Part shown: positions 35,641 to 48,300 of the stretch, one piece after another
Position numbering within the stretch: position 1 is the first letter of the stretch
Layout: every line of letters starts with the position of its first letter
Notes under the pieces: model-generated
Database searches by the model: none
What the model was told of the DNA's origin: nothing
The model's input: only the letters and a program-made list of their open reading frames with translations
Translations under genes and position numbers: made by a program
Source: Protula sp. h YS-2021
Lineage: Eukaryota > Annelida > Polychaeta > Sabellida > Serpulidae
Length of the DNA: 64,000 nucleotides
Assembly (NCBI GenBank): GCA_949752745.1
Contig: OX457033.1
Location: 15,172,156-15,236,155, forward strand
Direction: 5' to 3'

Positions 35641-36185
35641 GCTGTACTACAACAGATACAGATACAGAGGATTATTAACAATTTAAATGCTTCAGCTTTG
35701 ATTTCGGTAATATCGGCTTGTAGACTGCAAAACCATCACTCTGGGAGACTAGAAGAGATGCGCACGAAATAGGTGAGACGCCATTTACAAGATATTGTGG
35801 AAAGGCAGCAATTAAAGAAATGAATTTAATGAGTGTTTTTTTTTTAAATTCAGGGGGTCTCACTATGAACTGCCTATTCCATAACAACAACGTGGTTAAG
35901 TGAGGTTGTACCACGAACTGCCCACTTCAGTTTAATAACTTGGTTAATTTAAAATAATTGTAGCAGTGTAACCCCGGGCTGTATTTCAACTGTTTATATT
36001 TTACTTGTATCTGATGTAAACAACTCAAAACAACTAGTGTAAAACCAGCATTTTAGAAGGTAAAACGCGAAAGAAAAATGGTGACACGCGGAAGTCGCAC
36101 AATATCATGATTTCTTTGATGTTTTTTTTCTGCTAGCAGGGAATGGGAATGTGTACTTTTACGTTTCAACCGTTTTTTTCACCAG
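35641..36185. other. Intergenic, nothing recognised
   Basis: Low-complexity AT-rich sequence with no gene or named repeat recognised. Confidence 0.4.
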
Positions 36186-36189
36186 AGTG

Positions 36190-36380
36190 TTATCTCGTGG
36201 CAGTGTCACCCGCCCCTCCTGGCAGGACCAGTTTGGGTTCGATTGAGAGGCGGGGGACTGTTAGTCCTAGGTAACTCCAGCGGCCTTCCTATGACATCAA
36301 GGCTTTCTGCCATAGGTAGATAGAACGGGTGAGGTGCAGTTAGTCAATTACTTGTAACCATGTAATTTTTTTTCATCTTG
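36190..36380 (+). mobile_element. Possible SINE with a B-box-like sequence
   Basis: GGTTCGATTG at 36236-36245 resembles the RNA polymerase III B box. The words AGTCCTAGGT and CTTCCTATGACA recur in related form at 37136-37175, which suggests a dispersed family. The A box is weak, so a tRNA origin is tentative. Confidence 0.3.
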
Positions 36381-36503
36381 CAACTCCTGCTGTGCGAGGC
36401 AACTATACGAGTATAGTCCCGAGTGACCCTAGTCAATCACGACACTTCTACCCTCTATGGAGGTTGTAGTCACCTGGAACTACGAGGCAACGAGCATATT
36501 GTA

Positions 36504-36810
36504 ATTGGTTGGAATATTTATCCTTTTTTGGCCGCCATTTTGTTACCCTACAAGAACTTTTTCTCTCTTTGCAGGACCAAATTTAAACTGCTGTAACTCA
36601 GGATTGAAACCTTGTCACCATTTCCAAGAACTTTTCAATAAAAGTGATGACTTTAAAAAATACTCCAGATTGTTAAAAAAAAAAATCCAGATATCAGTGG
36701 AGTAAACTGAATTTATATTTGGTCTTGCAAAGAGAGAAAAAGCACTGGTAGGGTACCAAAATGACGGCCAAAAGAGTAAACAAACTAACGAATTATTCTA
36801 ACCAATAGGT
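36504..36810. mobile_element. MITE-like element with approximately 90-bp terminal inverted repeats
   Basis: The left arm (from ATTGGTTGGAATA at 36504 to about 36590) is the imperfect reverse complement of the right arm (about 36715 to AACCAAT at about 36808). Shared arm words include GGCCGCCATTTTG/AAAATGACGGCC and TTTTTCTCTCTTTGCA/TGCAAAGAGAGAAAAA. The interior has no coding capacity. This is the structure of a foldback MITE. Confidence 0.78.
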
Positions 36811-37760
36811 TTAGTTGGTTTATTAGGCCTTCCGCGGACAGGTTCAGTCCATCTCCCTCATCTAGAAGTACAAGCGATGATTTTAGTCCCACTGTATATT
36901 CGTTTTGGTACCAGCACTCTGTACAGCAACACTAGTTTTTGCTTTGAGTTTTGCATCGAACTTGTGCGTGACACACCAGAGGTGGGCTGCACAGTAAAAG
37001 AAGAAGAAGACTGGATACAGAAGATTGTCATAAATTGTAATATGAAGGTTATTGTAAATGGCGTGGCTTATAATTGTGAAATATATGTGGAGTAACCGGT
37101 GCGAACTGTTCATATTTTCAGTTTTGTCAATTACATAGTCCTAGGTGGCTCTTGCGGTCTTCCCATGACAGCAAGAGCCAAAGCTCATAACAGAACTTAC
37201 CATTGGGGTCAGTTTTTCTAATCTCGGCGCACGAATCGGGCCAGTGACTTTATTTTAGAAAGGGTGCATCAATGGACCCATTGTGGCGTACAAATCTTAT
37301 GTTCAAATAGCAATTTTGTGCTGAGAAAAATAGATGTTTTCTTGAGATAACGATATAGAAACCTCAGTTATTGCCCACAAGAACAATGAATGTATTTTTT
37401 CCTGGCAATTCAAGTCATATTTCACTAAAATCCTTAAAATCCATTACTGTCTCTTAATTACTATCTCTTACTTGTAAGCAGGGGATTCTTACGAGTGATT
37501 CTGACTGTATTTACTTCTCTGTTAATGTCATAACGGGCAAATACTATATAGCGCCATTTTGTGATTCAAGCAGGTCAGTACTTGACAGAGGAGTACTGAT
37601 CGCTGCGACTGCTTGAAAAGGCATTTGTGCTTAAAGTTATTTAGCCTGTAATCCATATACATGTACGGTTAAGTACCTGAGGTGTTGATGAAATATAGTC
37701 AGTCACTGTATTATACTAACAGCCTTTTTCGAATCAAATTATTTTGTTTTGTCAATGTAG
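36811..37760. other. Region upstream of the 531-residue gene
   Basis: Should contain the promoter and at least one 5' non-coding exon, because the first coding exon begins behind an acceptor-like TCAATGTAG at 37752-37760. An open frame at 36877-37095 (72 codons) has no recognised family and no repeat structure. Confidence 0.4.
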
Positions 37761-37772
37761 CATACATTTGGG

Positions 37773-37935
37773 ATGGAGGACAAGCAGACGACGGATGAGA
37801 GCGGCGCGGACCTGCCTCCCCCGCCGCCTTATGAGATGATTCTGGATCGGCCTAGCTTTGCCGATGTCCCACCGCCACCCTGGTATGAACCGCCACCTTT
37901 TCAGGGTTACTGGGTCGACCCTGCTTATCCAGAAG
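37773..37935 (+). CDS. Four-repeat protein exon 1
   Basis: Residues 1-54, acidic then proline-rich, with the PPPPPYE and [10 protein letters not shown] motifs. The frame upstream is closed by a TAG at 37758-37760, so the ATG at 37773 is the first usable start. The donor is G|GTAATC. Confidence 0.85.
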
Positions 37936-40235
37936 GTAATCGGCTTTTAAAATTATTATTACCATTATTTTTATTGCCATTATTATTTTCTGCCGCTGTT
38001 TTGGGATAAAATAAAGTCGAATGTTCGAATGCAGGCTCAGATGCCTTTGGAAGAGGGTAGGGTTCTGTTTTAGTTTATCGTAACCGTTACTTTTTGTAAT
38101 TTTTCATTTGTTTTTGTTTTGATGTGTTCTGTTAAACAATATAATATGCGGCATGCACATCATGGAATTTTAAACTCACAAAAAGACTAATTTTTGCTGC
38201 TTAAACCAGACTACTGTACCTTGAATATTCATACCATTTCTCGCGGATTGTTCTCAGGTAAAGGTCCAAACGAATGGACCGCGGACAAAGGTCAGGGCGA
38301 GACAGGGGCACTTCCACCAGACGTCCAGCTAGGCTTCGTCGACTTCCTGCCACAGAGACTGGCCAATGGCGAATTTCAGGACTTTAAGTAAGTAGATTCC
38401 ATTTATTTTGCCATTCGCGATAGACATAATTATTTTGCTCATTTGATCTGCTGTCTCACCGCATTTTTATTTATTTATTGATTTGTTTTTTTTTTTGGAG
38501 GGGGGGGGGGGGTGGGTGTGGGCATTCGTGTTAACCGGCGGTAATATCTAAATGACGTGTGTAAGATGCTATGCACATTTAATCTAGGTATTAAATTTAG
38601 CTACTGGGAGCGTCGTAGCAATGTGTGATTATGATCTGATCAAGTTTGTGTGGAATAAAAAGACTTTTACTCGTTCTAGTGTCAAATTTAAGCCTTGGTA
38701 TAATATCAAGAGCAGATGTTAAGTAATTTATTTAGTTAGTTTAATAAATCTAATAATGTTAATTTAATACATAATTTAATAACTTAACAAGTGTTAAATT
38801 CAGATGTTAAATTTAGTTCCGCTTTGTTTGTAGGATATTAATGACTATAGTAAATAACTGGCTGGAAAACAATGCCCAGTTCTACGTCATAAATTGCGAA
38901 TGTATTGATCGACCAATTGGCAAAAATGGACAGATAGAGTCGTATTCTACAATACGAATGAAGGGCATTTTCAGCAATACCTCTTTTGTGAGGGGAGTCA
39001 GGTATGTCTGGAAAATAAGTAGGGTTGTGCCACAAATTTTGGGAACCTCCTATTCCAAGCAGTATATACTTTAAATTGCAAACTTTCGATGTGTTTAGTC
39101 CAGCCGACTATCGTCGATGGTCTACACGCATCGCTTGTGAGGAATTTGCCGTCCGTTGTGTGTGTTGTAAACAATTTTTCAAAATGCTGATTGTTGAAAT
39201 TTGACAGCTGTGTTCCCTTCAAGCATCAGGCTTGTATTTTGTTTGGCAATTTGACCAAAATTGGTCAAAAACGGTAAAATTGATTGAAAAAATAACGGCA
39301 TCGTCTTTCTTGATGGAATGGTAATCACGAAGCAGTGGGTTCTACGGACATTCTTGTTTTATGGACTATTTGAGATATAACCATTATTTGTGTCGCCAAA
39401 ACTATTACTTTTATTTGGTGCTTTAGACACGCACCGACTTATTATCAAGAACGGCGCTGTAAAGGAGTATCTATTTTTTATCTGAACAGGTGTTTAATAA
39501 AACAAAAATGATTGAAATAAATAAATCATATACTGGTTGAATTATGAGATGTGATATTCAAAGGGTAGCGAGCGTTACGTCGCGGCATCTTTGTTGTTAT
39601 TTCAGACTGTGGTTGTTGCCCAATGTGGAGAGAAAACCCGTACAGAGAATCTGGTACATGAATGTGCTCCCAAAGCCCATAGCGAAACGCTTTGTTCAAG
39701 GTTAGTGCCCATCTTGTTCACCATAACCCTGACAACTTTGTGAGCCGAGAATGGTTAGGGAAGCGAAAAAAAGGTAGTTTGGGTGTTTGATCACTATTTG
39801 GTTGCTGCCATGGTTGTTTTTACAAGTGTGGAGTGAGATGTGAGCAGTCTGTGCTGTATTATATTATGTACGCATGATAGGAACGCCTTATGTTAAGTGA
39901 TAATGTTGAGGTATCTGTATTTAACATGAGTTGTTTTAAACAGAAATCAGTTAAAGGAGAATATTGCAATCTTTTGATTTTTCTCAAAATATATATCTGA
40001 TATAAAGAAACTGGTAAGAAAAAATAAATGAATGAAGTAAAAGATATGATCTGATTCACAGAAAGTCGTCTTTCGCGCTGGATCTATGGTGTCAATTTCA
40101 CCATTTTATTTAGTCATTTTCCAGCAAGCGTTTAACACTTTAACATTTGTAGCGCACTTCTCGGGGATGGGAGGCGGACGTCACCACATGCAGGCTTCCG
40201 CCCTTGCCGCCGCCGCAATGTATGACAGCATCGAA

Positions 40236-40296
<61 letters not shown>

Positions 40297-40300
40297 TAAC

Positions 40301-40340
<40 letters not shown>

Positions 40341-41329
40341 ATAGTAACGCACAGACGGATATTGACTTGTTGTGAACAGACGAAAAGTTCATGGTGTTGA
40401 CTGGGATTGGGCAAGTGAGCATGAAAAAATCTACCATCTACCAGGAGTTTGAAGATCTGAAAGTCACACTAGAGAAACTGAACGAGAAACTCAAGTCTGA
40501 TCCCATTCCCGGTGAGTTGAGCGCTCGTGTATCATAAAAACATCTTAACTAATTGATCGAGTGGAGTGGTAACTGTTGAAACCATCGTGCTTAAAAATAA
40601 GGCATGAATGATAACTATGTCAAGATATTTCACGAGACAGCGCTTAGAAGTACATTGGATAAGGCATATACCCTGAGAAAGTGGTAGTATCCCTTTATTT
40701 ATATTTTTAGGGCACTTTATTGATAGACATAAAAACTGGAAGTTTTGGATGGATTAGATTCAAAACAAATAGGCTAAATGGCTCTCACACTTTTTGAAAA
40801 GAAATTATTGTTAGTTTACAATATTTTTGAAAACAAAAGTAGGTCTTAAAAGCAGCATTTGTTAAAATGAGAAACAATACTCGTTTGTTTTGTAGGTAGC
40901 GTGCTGAATACTTCGAGTATCAACATGATGTATGCCAAAAATTTCTGGGATCCAAAAATCTTTGACCCGTTTACAAAACCTTATGATCCGGACATATCCA
41001 TGTGGGAAGTGAGGTCGAATAGGGATCTTCTGTACTTACAAGTTCTACGCATATTTTACGTAGAAAGTGCCCCGGAGGGGGCAGAAATAGGTAATACTGT
41101 AGTACGGTATTAGCTCATTAATTCGTCCACGGATAATTCGTTTCAAACACACTGTATTATTTACCAAAAACACATCCACAGAAAATTGTTTTTATTCCAA
41201 CTTAATATATATATACATATATATATATATAATTAGGTTGTGATTCTCGATAGAATTACCATCGAGAATCACAACCTAATTAACAACTCAACCTAATTAA
41301 CATCTAGCTCAATAGTATTTTGTGGTGGG

Positions 41330-41402
<73 letters not shown>

Positions 41403-42302
41403 CAATCATGTTCACCAATTCCTGCTAACGGGAGGTTTAGGAAGTTAAGCATCGTTGAACCCGGTTTGTATTTGGATGGGTGACCGTGGGTCGCTGTTGT
41501 CTCAGATAGGGCTGTATGTCCTCATGTTTTTTAAGCGAGTCTGCAATTCAACTCTAATTTGAGACGGCGGTCTTAAATTAATCTTAATTTATCAAATATT
41601 TGACATTACTGAGCTTAAATTAACCACAAATTGATCTCAAATTAAGAGAATGCAGTGTGAGATCAGTTCGTAATCTTAATTTTTATGTCAAATTAGAGTC
41701 TCGAATTGTGCGATTTTTTTCATTTGGGTAGGTATTCAGAATTTTGAAGCCAGTTGCATAGAAGAAGCAAACGCTCAACGACGCAGAGCTAAATACGAAC
41801 AACACAGTGACGTCATGAAAAAGGTGCAGCTCTGGTTACAACAACATCCGGTTGGTTCATTTTACTGCAGCCACCTCCGTAACGGTCCCCACGCCCCCAT
41901 CCCCCCTTAAAAAAAACCAACAACAACAACAAAATTAATACACATAGCCTCCGTTTAAAAAAAGAAGAAGAAATCTGTTAAGGGTCGTTTGAACCTCACT
42001 AAGTGATGACTGTAGATTTGTTTATTTCCGGGCCTGTGTTTTTCCATAGGATAGGAATTCTTCTTGAGCATGTTGTCGTTGGTTGCCTATGTAAAGGATT
42101 TAGAAAGACGGTTGATGGTGAATGTTCGATTGTGTATTTGTATATAAGTTTAAAACTAACATACCATAAATTTCGCTAGATTAACTGCCTACGTGATTAA
42201 CCACATCCTGGAAAAATCACTTTGTTTTTTTTTTTCCTTTTTTTTGGTTTTAAAATTTAAATACATTAACCATACCGTTAAATCAACCGCACCGAGAATG
42301 CC

Positions 42303-42376
<74 letters not shown>

Positions 42377-45300
42377 ATAAATGTGCACATTTTTGAGGAT
42401 GAGCTTTGGGTGGGGGGTGCTAATGTAACAATTAAAACTTCGTCGGGCTGGTCTTGTCACATCAGTGGTTGGGGGGGGGGAAGGGGTGGGGGCATTCGTC
42501 ACCTGTATGCGCGTAATGTAAATATGTAAACTTTTATTTAAAATGCTTCTTCTGACTCAGGATTGACCGGATTCCCTTCAGTTTTTTACAAATGTTCCCC
42601 AGTTGGTCTTCTCTATGAAACTGCTTTTTGTCGGCGATTCGCCAAAAAGTGGACAAGTGGTTCGATGTTAGAATTTTTTGTTAACCAATTTTTAAAATGC
42701 TTCTTCTCCCTCAAAGTTTCCTTAAAGATTTTGTACGAACTTTCCCTGCCAAATTGCGTTTTTTTTCTGGGGAGGGTGGGGGGGGGGGGCGGAGGTATTT
42801 GGCCAGTTAGTGAGACGTTTTCAAAATGCGTTGGCTGAAGTTTGATTGGATTTATTCTAAATTTTAAAATATTGCTCTTCATGTGATCTTTTTTCTTGGC
42901 GTATCTCCACAAACTGGCGTCACTCCATACTTGAAAATTTTGGGGATCAATTTTTTCAAAATAGCTCTTCTGCAAGTAATTTTAGTCCGTTTGCTTCCAA
43001 TTTTTACTAGTAGTCCAACTTTAGGGCTTCCTTGAAATTTACTTTTTGGGGAGCCTTTGAAAAACTTTCATCAACCAGTTTTTAAAATGCTACTACCACT
43101 TTTTGGCGCTCCTACAAGCCTACTTGATTTACCAGATTTCGATTGGTCTCATTCTTGATACGTATGATGACATTATGAATGTGAACATTTTGCAGGGTCT
43201 TCGAGTAACCAACGTGGACACGATTCGCTGTGTAGACAGTAAGTACTTGCAGACTTGAGCTTTCTCTTATGCAGCATTTCCTAGTATTTGATTTTTCTGG
43301 TAATTTATTTCGGAGTACCATCCCTAATCTAAAAAAAAAAAAACCGACAATGACTCTCTGCATTAGGTAGTAAATGGGTATGTGGATAACCTTCGGGACC
43401 GAGAAAATATTCAGTTTACAGTGTATATTTTGTAAATTATAAAAAAAAAATAAGGAGACGGCGTTGTTCTGGGCAGCCATAGTCTCCTGTTTGTCCGTTT
43501 TTGTGGTAATTTCTTTTTCCTTTTTTTTTGTCAGTACCACACGAATCTGATTTCTTATTATTTTTTAATTTTATACAGCAGATGATACTTTCAACCCAGG
43601 AAAGACTTTCCACGTTTCCGGGAGCGGCACTGAAATATTCAGGGATGTGCTCAGGTAAGTTATTCCCCCCTCCCTCCTTCTCCCCTCCCTATGCTCCCTC
43701 TCCCCTTCCCTCCTTCTGCCCTCCCCACGCTCCCTCTCCCCTTCCCTCCTTCTGCCTTCCCCACGCTCCCCCTCCCCTTCCCTCCTTCTGCCCTCCCCAC
43801 GCTCCCCCTCCCCTTCCCTCCTTCCGCCCTCCCCACGCTCCCCCTCCCCTTCCCTCCTTCCGCCCTCCCCACGCTCCCCCTCCCCTTCCCTCCTTCCGCC
43901 CTCCCCACGCTCCCCCTCCCCTTCCCTCCTTCTGCCCTCCCCACGCTCCCCCTCCCCTTCCCTCCTTCCGCCCTCCCCACGCTCCCCCTCCCCTTCCCTC
44001 CTTCTGCCCTCCCCACGCTCCCCCTCCCCTTCCCTCCTTCTGCCCTCCCCACGCTCCCCCTCCCCTTCCCTCCTTCTGCCCTCCCCATGCTCCCCCTCCC
44101 CTTCCCTCCTTCTGCCCTCCCCACGCTCCCCCTCCCCTTCCCTCCTTCTGCCCTCCCCACGCTCCCCCTCCCCTTCCCACCTTCTGCCCTCCCCATGCTC
44201 CCTCTCCCCTTCCCTCCTTCTGCCCTCCCCACGCTCCCTCTCCCCTTCCCTCCTTCTGCCCTCCCCACGCTCCCCCTCCCCTTCCCACCTTCTGCCCTCC
44301 CCATGCTCCCTCTCCCCTTCCCTCCTTCTGCCCTCCCCACGCTCCCTCTCCCCTTCCCTCCTTCTGCCCTCCCCACGCTCCCCCTCCTCTTCCCTCCTTC
44401 TGCCCTCCCCACGCTCCCTCTCCCCTTCCCTCCTTCTGCCCTCCCCACGCTCCCCCTCCCCTTCCCACCTTCTGCCCTCCCCATGCTCCCTCTCCCCTTC
44501 CCTCCTTCTGCCCTCCCCACGCTCCCTCTCCCCTTCCCTCCTTCTGCCCTCCCCACGCTCCCTCTCCCCTTCCCTCCTTCTGCCCTCCCCACGCTCCCTC
44601 TCCCCTTCCCTCCTTCTGCCCTCCCCACGCTCCCCCTCCCCTTCCCACCTTCTGCCCTCCCCATGCTCCCTCTCCCCTTCCCTCCTTCTGCCCTCCCCAC
44701 GCTCCCTCTCCCCTTCCCTCCTTCTGCCCTCCCCACGCTCCCCCTCCTCTTCCCTCCTTCTGCCCTCCCCACGCTCCCCCTCCCCTTCCCTCCTTCTGCC
44801 CTCCCCACGCTCCCCCTCCCCTTCCCACCTTCTGCCCTCCCCATGCTCCCTGTCCCCTTCCCTCCTTCCCACTTACCCCTTAAAGAGTTGTCATAAAAAA
44901 GTCAGGAAAAAATTTCTGAATCAGGAAAAATTGTGATAAAAATTTCCCAAAAAAGTCAAGAAATCCGAATATCGAAATGTGTCAATTTTTACAATTTTTA
45001 ATAACTCTTTCATATATGTTTATGTCTTCTGATCTGGCTGAATCCTCCCAGTAATGGCGTTGTCAAGTTTGTGAGGAGTTTGTGTGCATTTTCTAAGACT
45101 CTGGACACCCATATTAATATGATGGTCAGGAAAAAGTCATGAAAACTCATTTTGAAAACTGCGTGGCAAACCCCGGACCCTTTCCACCTCATCCCTCGGG
45201 TATTAATACTGATAGAGTATGTCAGTTAAAAAAGACTGACGGCTTGCTACAGTTGTGGGAAAATCGGTTACATGAATATGGTATATCCTTATACCAGACA

Positions 45301-48300
45301 ATTTTCGAAATAAAAATAGAGTACAACGTTGTCTTTGACGAGAACAAACCCTTGAGATGCAATTGCAAGCATCTAAAGGTTGCAAAAATTCTCGTTAAGA
45401 GTTCGGATGATAATGTTAAATCATACAAAAATTCTCATTACGAGTTCAGATGATAATGTTAAATCTTACAAAAATTCTCATTAAGAGTTCAGATGATAAT
45501 GTTAAATCTTACGAAAATTCTCATTAAGAGTTCAGATGATAATGTTAAATCTTACAAAAATTCTCATTAATTAAGATGTCAGATGATAATGTTGGATGTT
45601 ACATCTTCAAACTTTTGTCATTATTTTTTTAAATAAGCTTAGAATCTCGAATGAATTGATTGCGCAGAAAAATAATCGATTATTTCCAAAACGACTAATT
45701 AATCGATTAATCAGAAACTGGGTCCCATCACTAAGAGAAAACCTCAGCCTGTCATTACGTAAAAACGGCATTTTAGCTTGAAGTTTAGAAAGGGTGTCTC
45801 AGTTTGATTCGCAAAACCTGATGAAGAATCACGTGTGAAGTGTGCAATAAACATCTAAATATAAATACCGCAGTTTTGCGTGTGTATGTCGCGACTAGTT
45901 CATGATGTTGTAGAAGGATTTCATATCGTTTCTTTTTACAGGGGGGGGGGAGAAGGTTTTCATATCGTTTTTTTTTTTCGCTGGCAGTGCGAAACTCACA
46001 GAAAAAGATAAAACGACTCTGTGCCTAGATATATTTGACATTTTAATTAAAATTATCTTTGATCGTCGACGAATCTTCCACAATGATTTTAAGTACAGAT
46101 TTAGCAATTTACCTAAAAGATCTTTGATCTTCAACGAATTGTTAGCACTATTTGTTAAGAGCAATTACTGTATCTGTTTTGAACAATTTCAGTGTGGATG
46201 ATATTTTCTTATCTTTGAAAACATTTATTTATAAGGGAGGTAGAAAACAACGCGTGTGGTTGTTATTTGGTCTCGCAAAAGATGGCGGAGAAAAAGGGGT
46301 AGGTGGGTCATGTGCGGAGGGGGTGGGGGTGTGGGGTGAAGGGGTTGAAGGCTGTATGCGTAACAAGGAAATAGAAACACGACAAGGCTGGTGATTCGTG
46401 ATGGTTTGGGGGGAGGGGGGAGGGGGGAGGGCGGAGGAATAGACATCATAGGGCGGGGCAAGGGTGAAGATGGAACACTGTTCGAGGAAGTAAATACCGA
46501 GACATGCAGCGCTGGTAGGATGCATTAATTAAGCGCGGTGGCGGGGGGGAGGGGGGGAGGTGGGGGGAGGTGGTCACAGGACAGGGAGGTGGGGGCGAAG
46601 AAGCTGAAGACTACACGAGGAAGTAACTATAAAGACAGGCTGTGCTGTGATTGGCTGACAATCTTTCACGGTGTTCTGCATGATAGCCCCGATTTATTTA
46701 TTTATTTATTTATTATTTTATTTATTTATTTATTTTGCGTGTTTATGTTTTCTCACGTAAAATCAAAAGCCTGTGCTTTTGTGTACCAGGGTAGCTTACG
46801 TTACACCAAGCAAGACTCCATTCGACTTGAAGACGTTACAGGTGAAGGCCTTCGTGCCTATGCGCTGGCAGAGCCGTAAAAGCGAGGGACTGTCTCAACT
46901 CGTCGGCCGAATCAACAACTGGCTTAAACACTCAGGTACTCCAGGAATTCAGGGGCGGATTATTGGGTGCAGCGTTGGGGCTTTTGGTTGTCGGGGATCT
47001 GGATACTCCAATATGTGAGAAACTGTGTTTGAAACGCCGTGATTTTATAATTGTTTTTACCACAAATTGATTCCACCGTGACACACCCTTGTAAAACGCA
47101 ACGCAGAACTTCCCCCATTGAATGTCTTTTTAGGAAGGGTGGCCGTCGGAGTTGGGAATCAGGGTGGAGGTGGGAGGGGTCAGGATGGGGATGGGGAGTC
47201 AGAGTGGGGGTGGGGGTTAGGGTGGGGATGGGGGTCAGGGTGGAGGTGGGGGTTACGGTGGGGATGGGTGCCAGGGTGAAGATGGGAGTTGCATAGTCTG
47301 TTGTTTAGTTCCAGTTGTATTTTCGGCTTAAAGTCCGTGGAAAGTCCGCGAATTGTCGAGACACTGTGCTCGAATATGAAAGCAGCCTTGTACAATAACA
47401 TCAGAACGACCTATCTCAGTACTAAAATTATTTTGCGGCCAAACCGTTGAAACCCATCATTGCATGTTTTTGCCCAAGTCACTGAAAACCTTAACGTAAC
47501 AATATACAACTGTGATAGAATTAGGACGCGGGCATATGCAGTTTCCTTCACTCGAGAGGTGGAATGTCACACGACATGAAGCTGTGTGTAACACTCCAAC
47601 CTGACGGTGAACAAAATGGCGCATTATCAAACGTGAAACAAAAAAAGGAGAAAATGAGTGTAAAGTTTAGTCAAGTTTTCTGCGATGAAGAGCAGGTTTT
47701 ATATTTGTGAAAACTTGTGTTGTAAAGAACTTGTGATGTTAACTCGTAATTCAGGCATCAATAAAAAAATTTAGAGGGTTTAATGACTTGAAAATAAAAA
47801 AAAGCACAAATGCAGACACATAAAAAGATATTTAACATACGAAATCACAAAAAATACTGAATTTGACTTCGGAGACCACAAATTTATAAAATACAAAAAC
47901 AAAACACAAACGAAAAGGTGTGATTTGCCCGTTTTCTTTAGTGGTCTGAATTATGTTGCCATATTTGTGAAGAAATATCACATTTGAATCGTTATAATGA
48001 ACAACTTAAGGTTCGGGAAGCTGTTTATTATATAGAGAGGGTCACCGAAGACAGGTGGATTCAGTGATGTTAGATGTTACAGCCTGTGCCCTTCCGAGGT
48101 ACGGACAAAATGGCAACGGACATAATGGCAGCGGACATAATGGCAACGGACAAAATGGCAAGCGGACATAATGGCAACGGACATAATGGCAAGCGGGCAA
48201 AATGGCAAGCGGACATAATGGCAAAGTGGCAAAGCGGACAAAATGGCAACTTAAGAAAAAATGAAATAAAAATGAATGAAAAAATGTTCGATTAACCGCA

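Noticed and set aside
36877..37095. 72-codon frame upstream of the four-repeat gene as an extra exon
   Set aside because: No acceptor or donor in the right phase was found, and it ends in a stop before the known first coding exon.
40132..40437. Poly-Ile, poly-Tyr and poly-Asn frames
   Set aside because: Translation of (TAA)n; the same applies to the tracts at 42302, 53828 and 62676 and to the (TA)n frames at 61479.
41402..41525. Functional 5S rRNA gene
   Set aside because: Only the internal promoter half matches; the 5' half and terminal stem do not pair as in 5S rRNA, and no T-run terminator follows directly.
43528..44896. Open frames of 379-451 codons on both strands over the 36-bp array
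   Set aside because: They arise because the unit is 12 codons long and lacks stops in five frames. The one real coding part is exon 10 (43579-43654), which ends at a consensus donor before the array.
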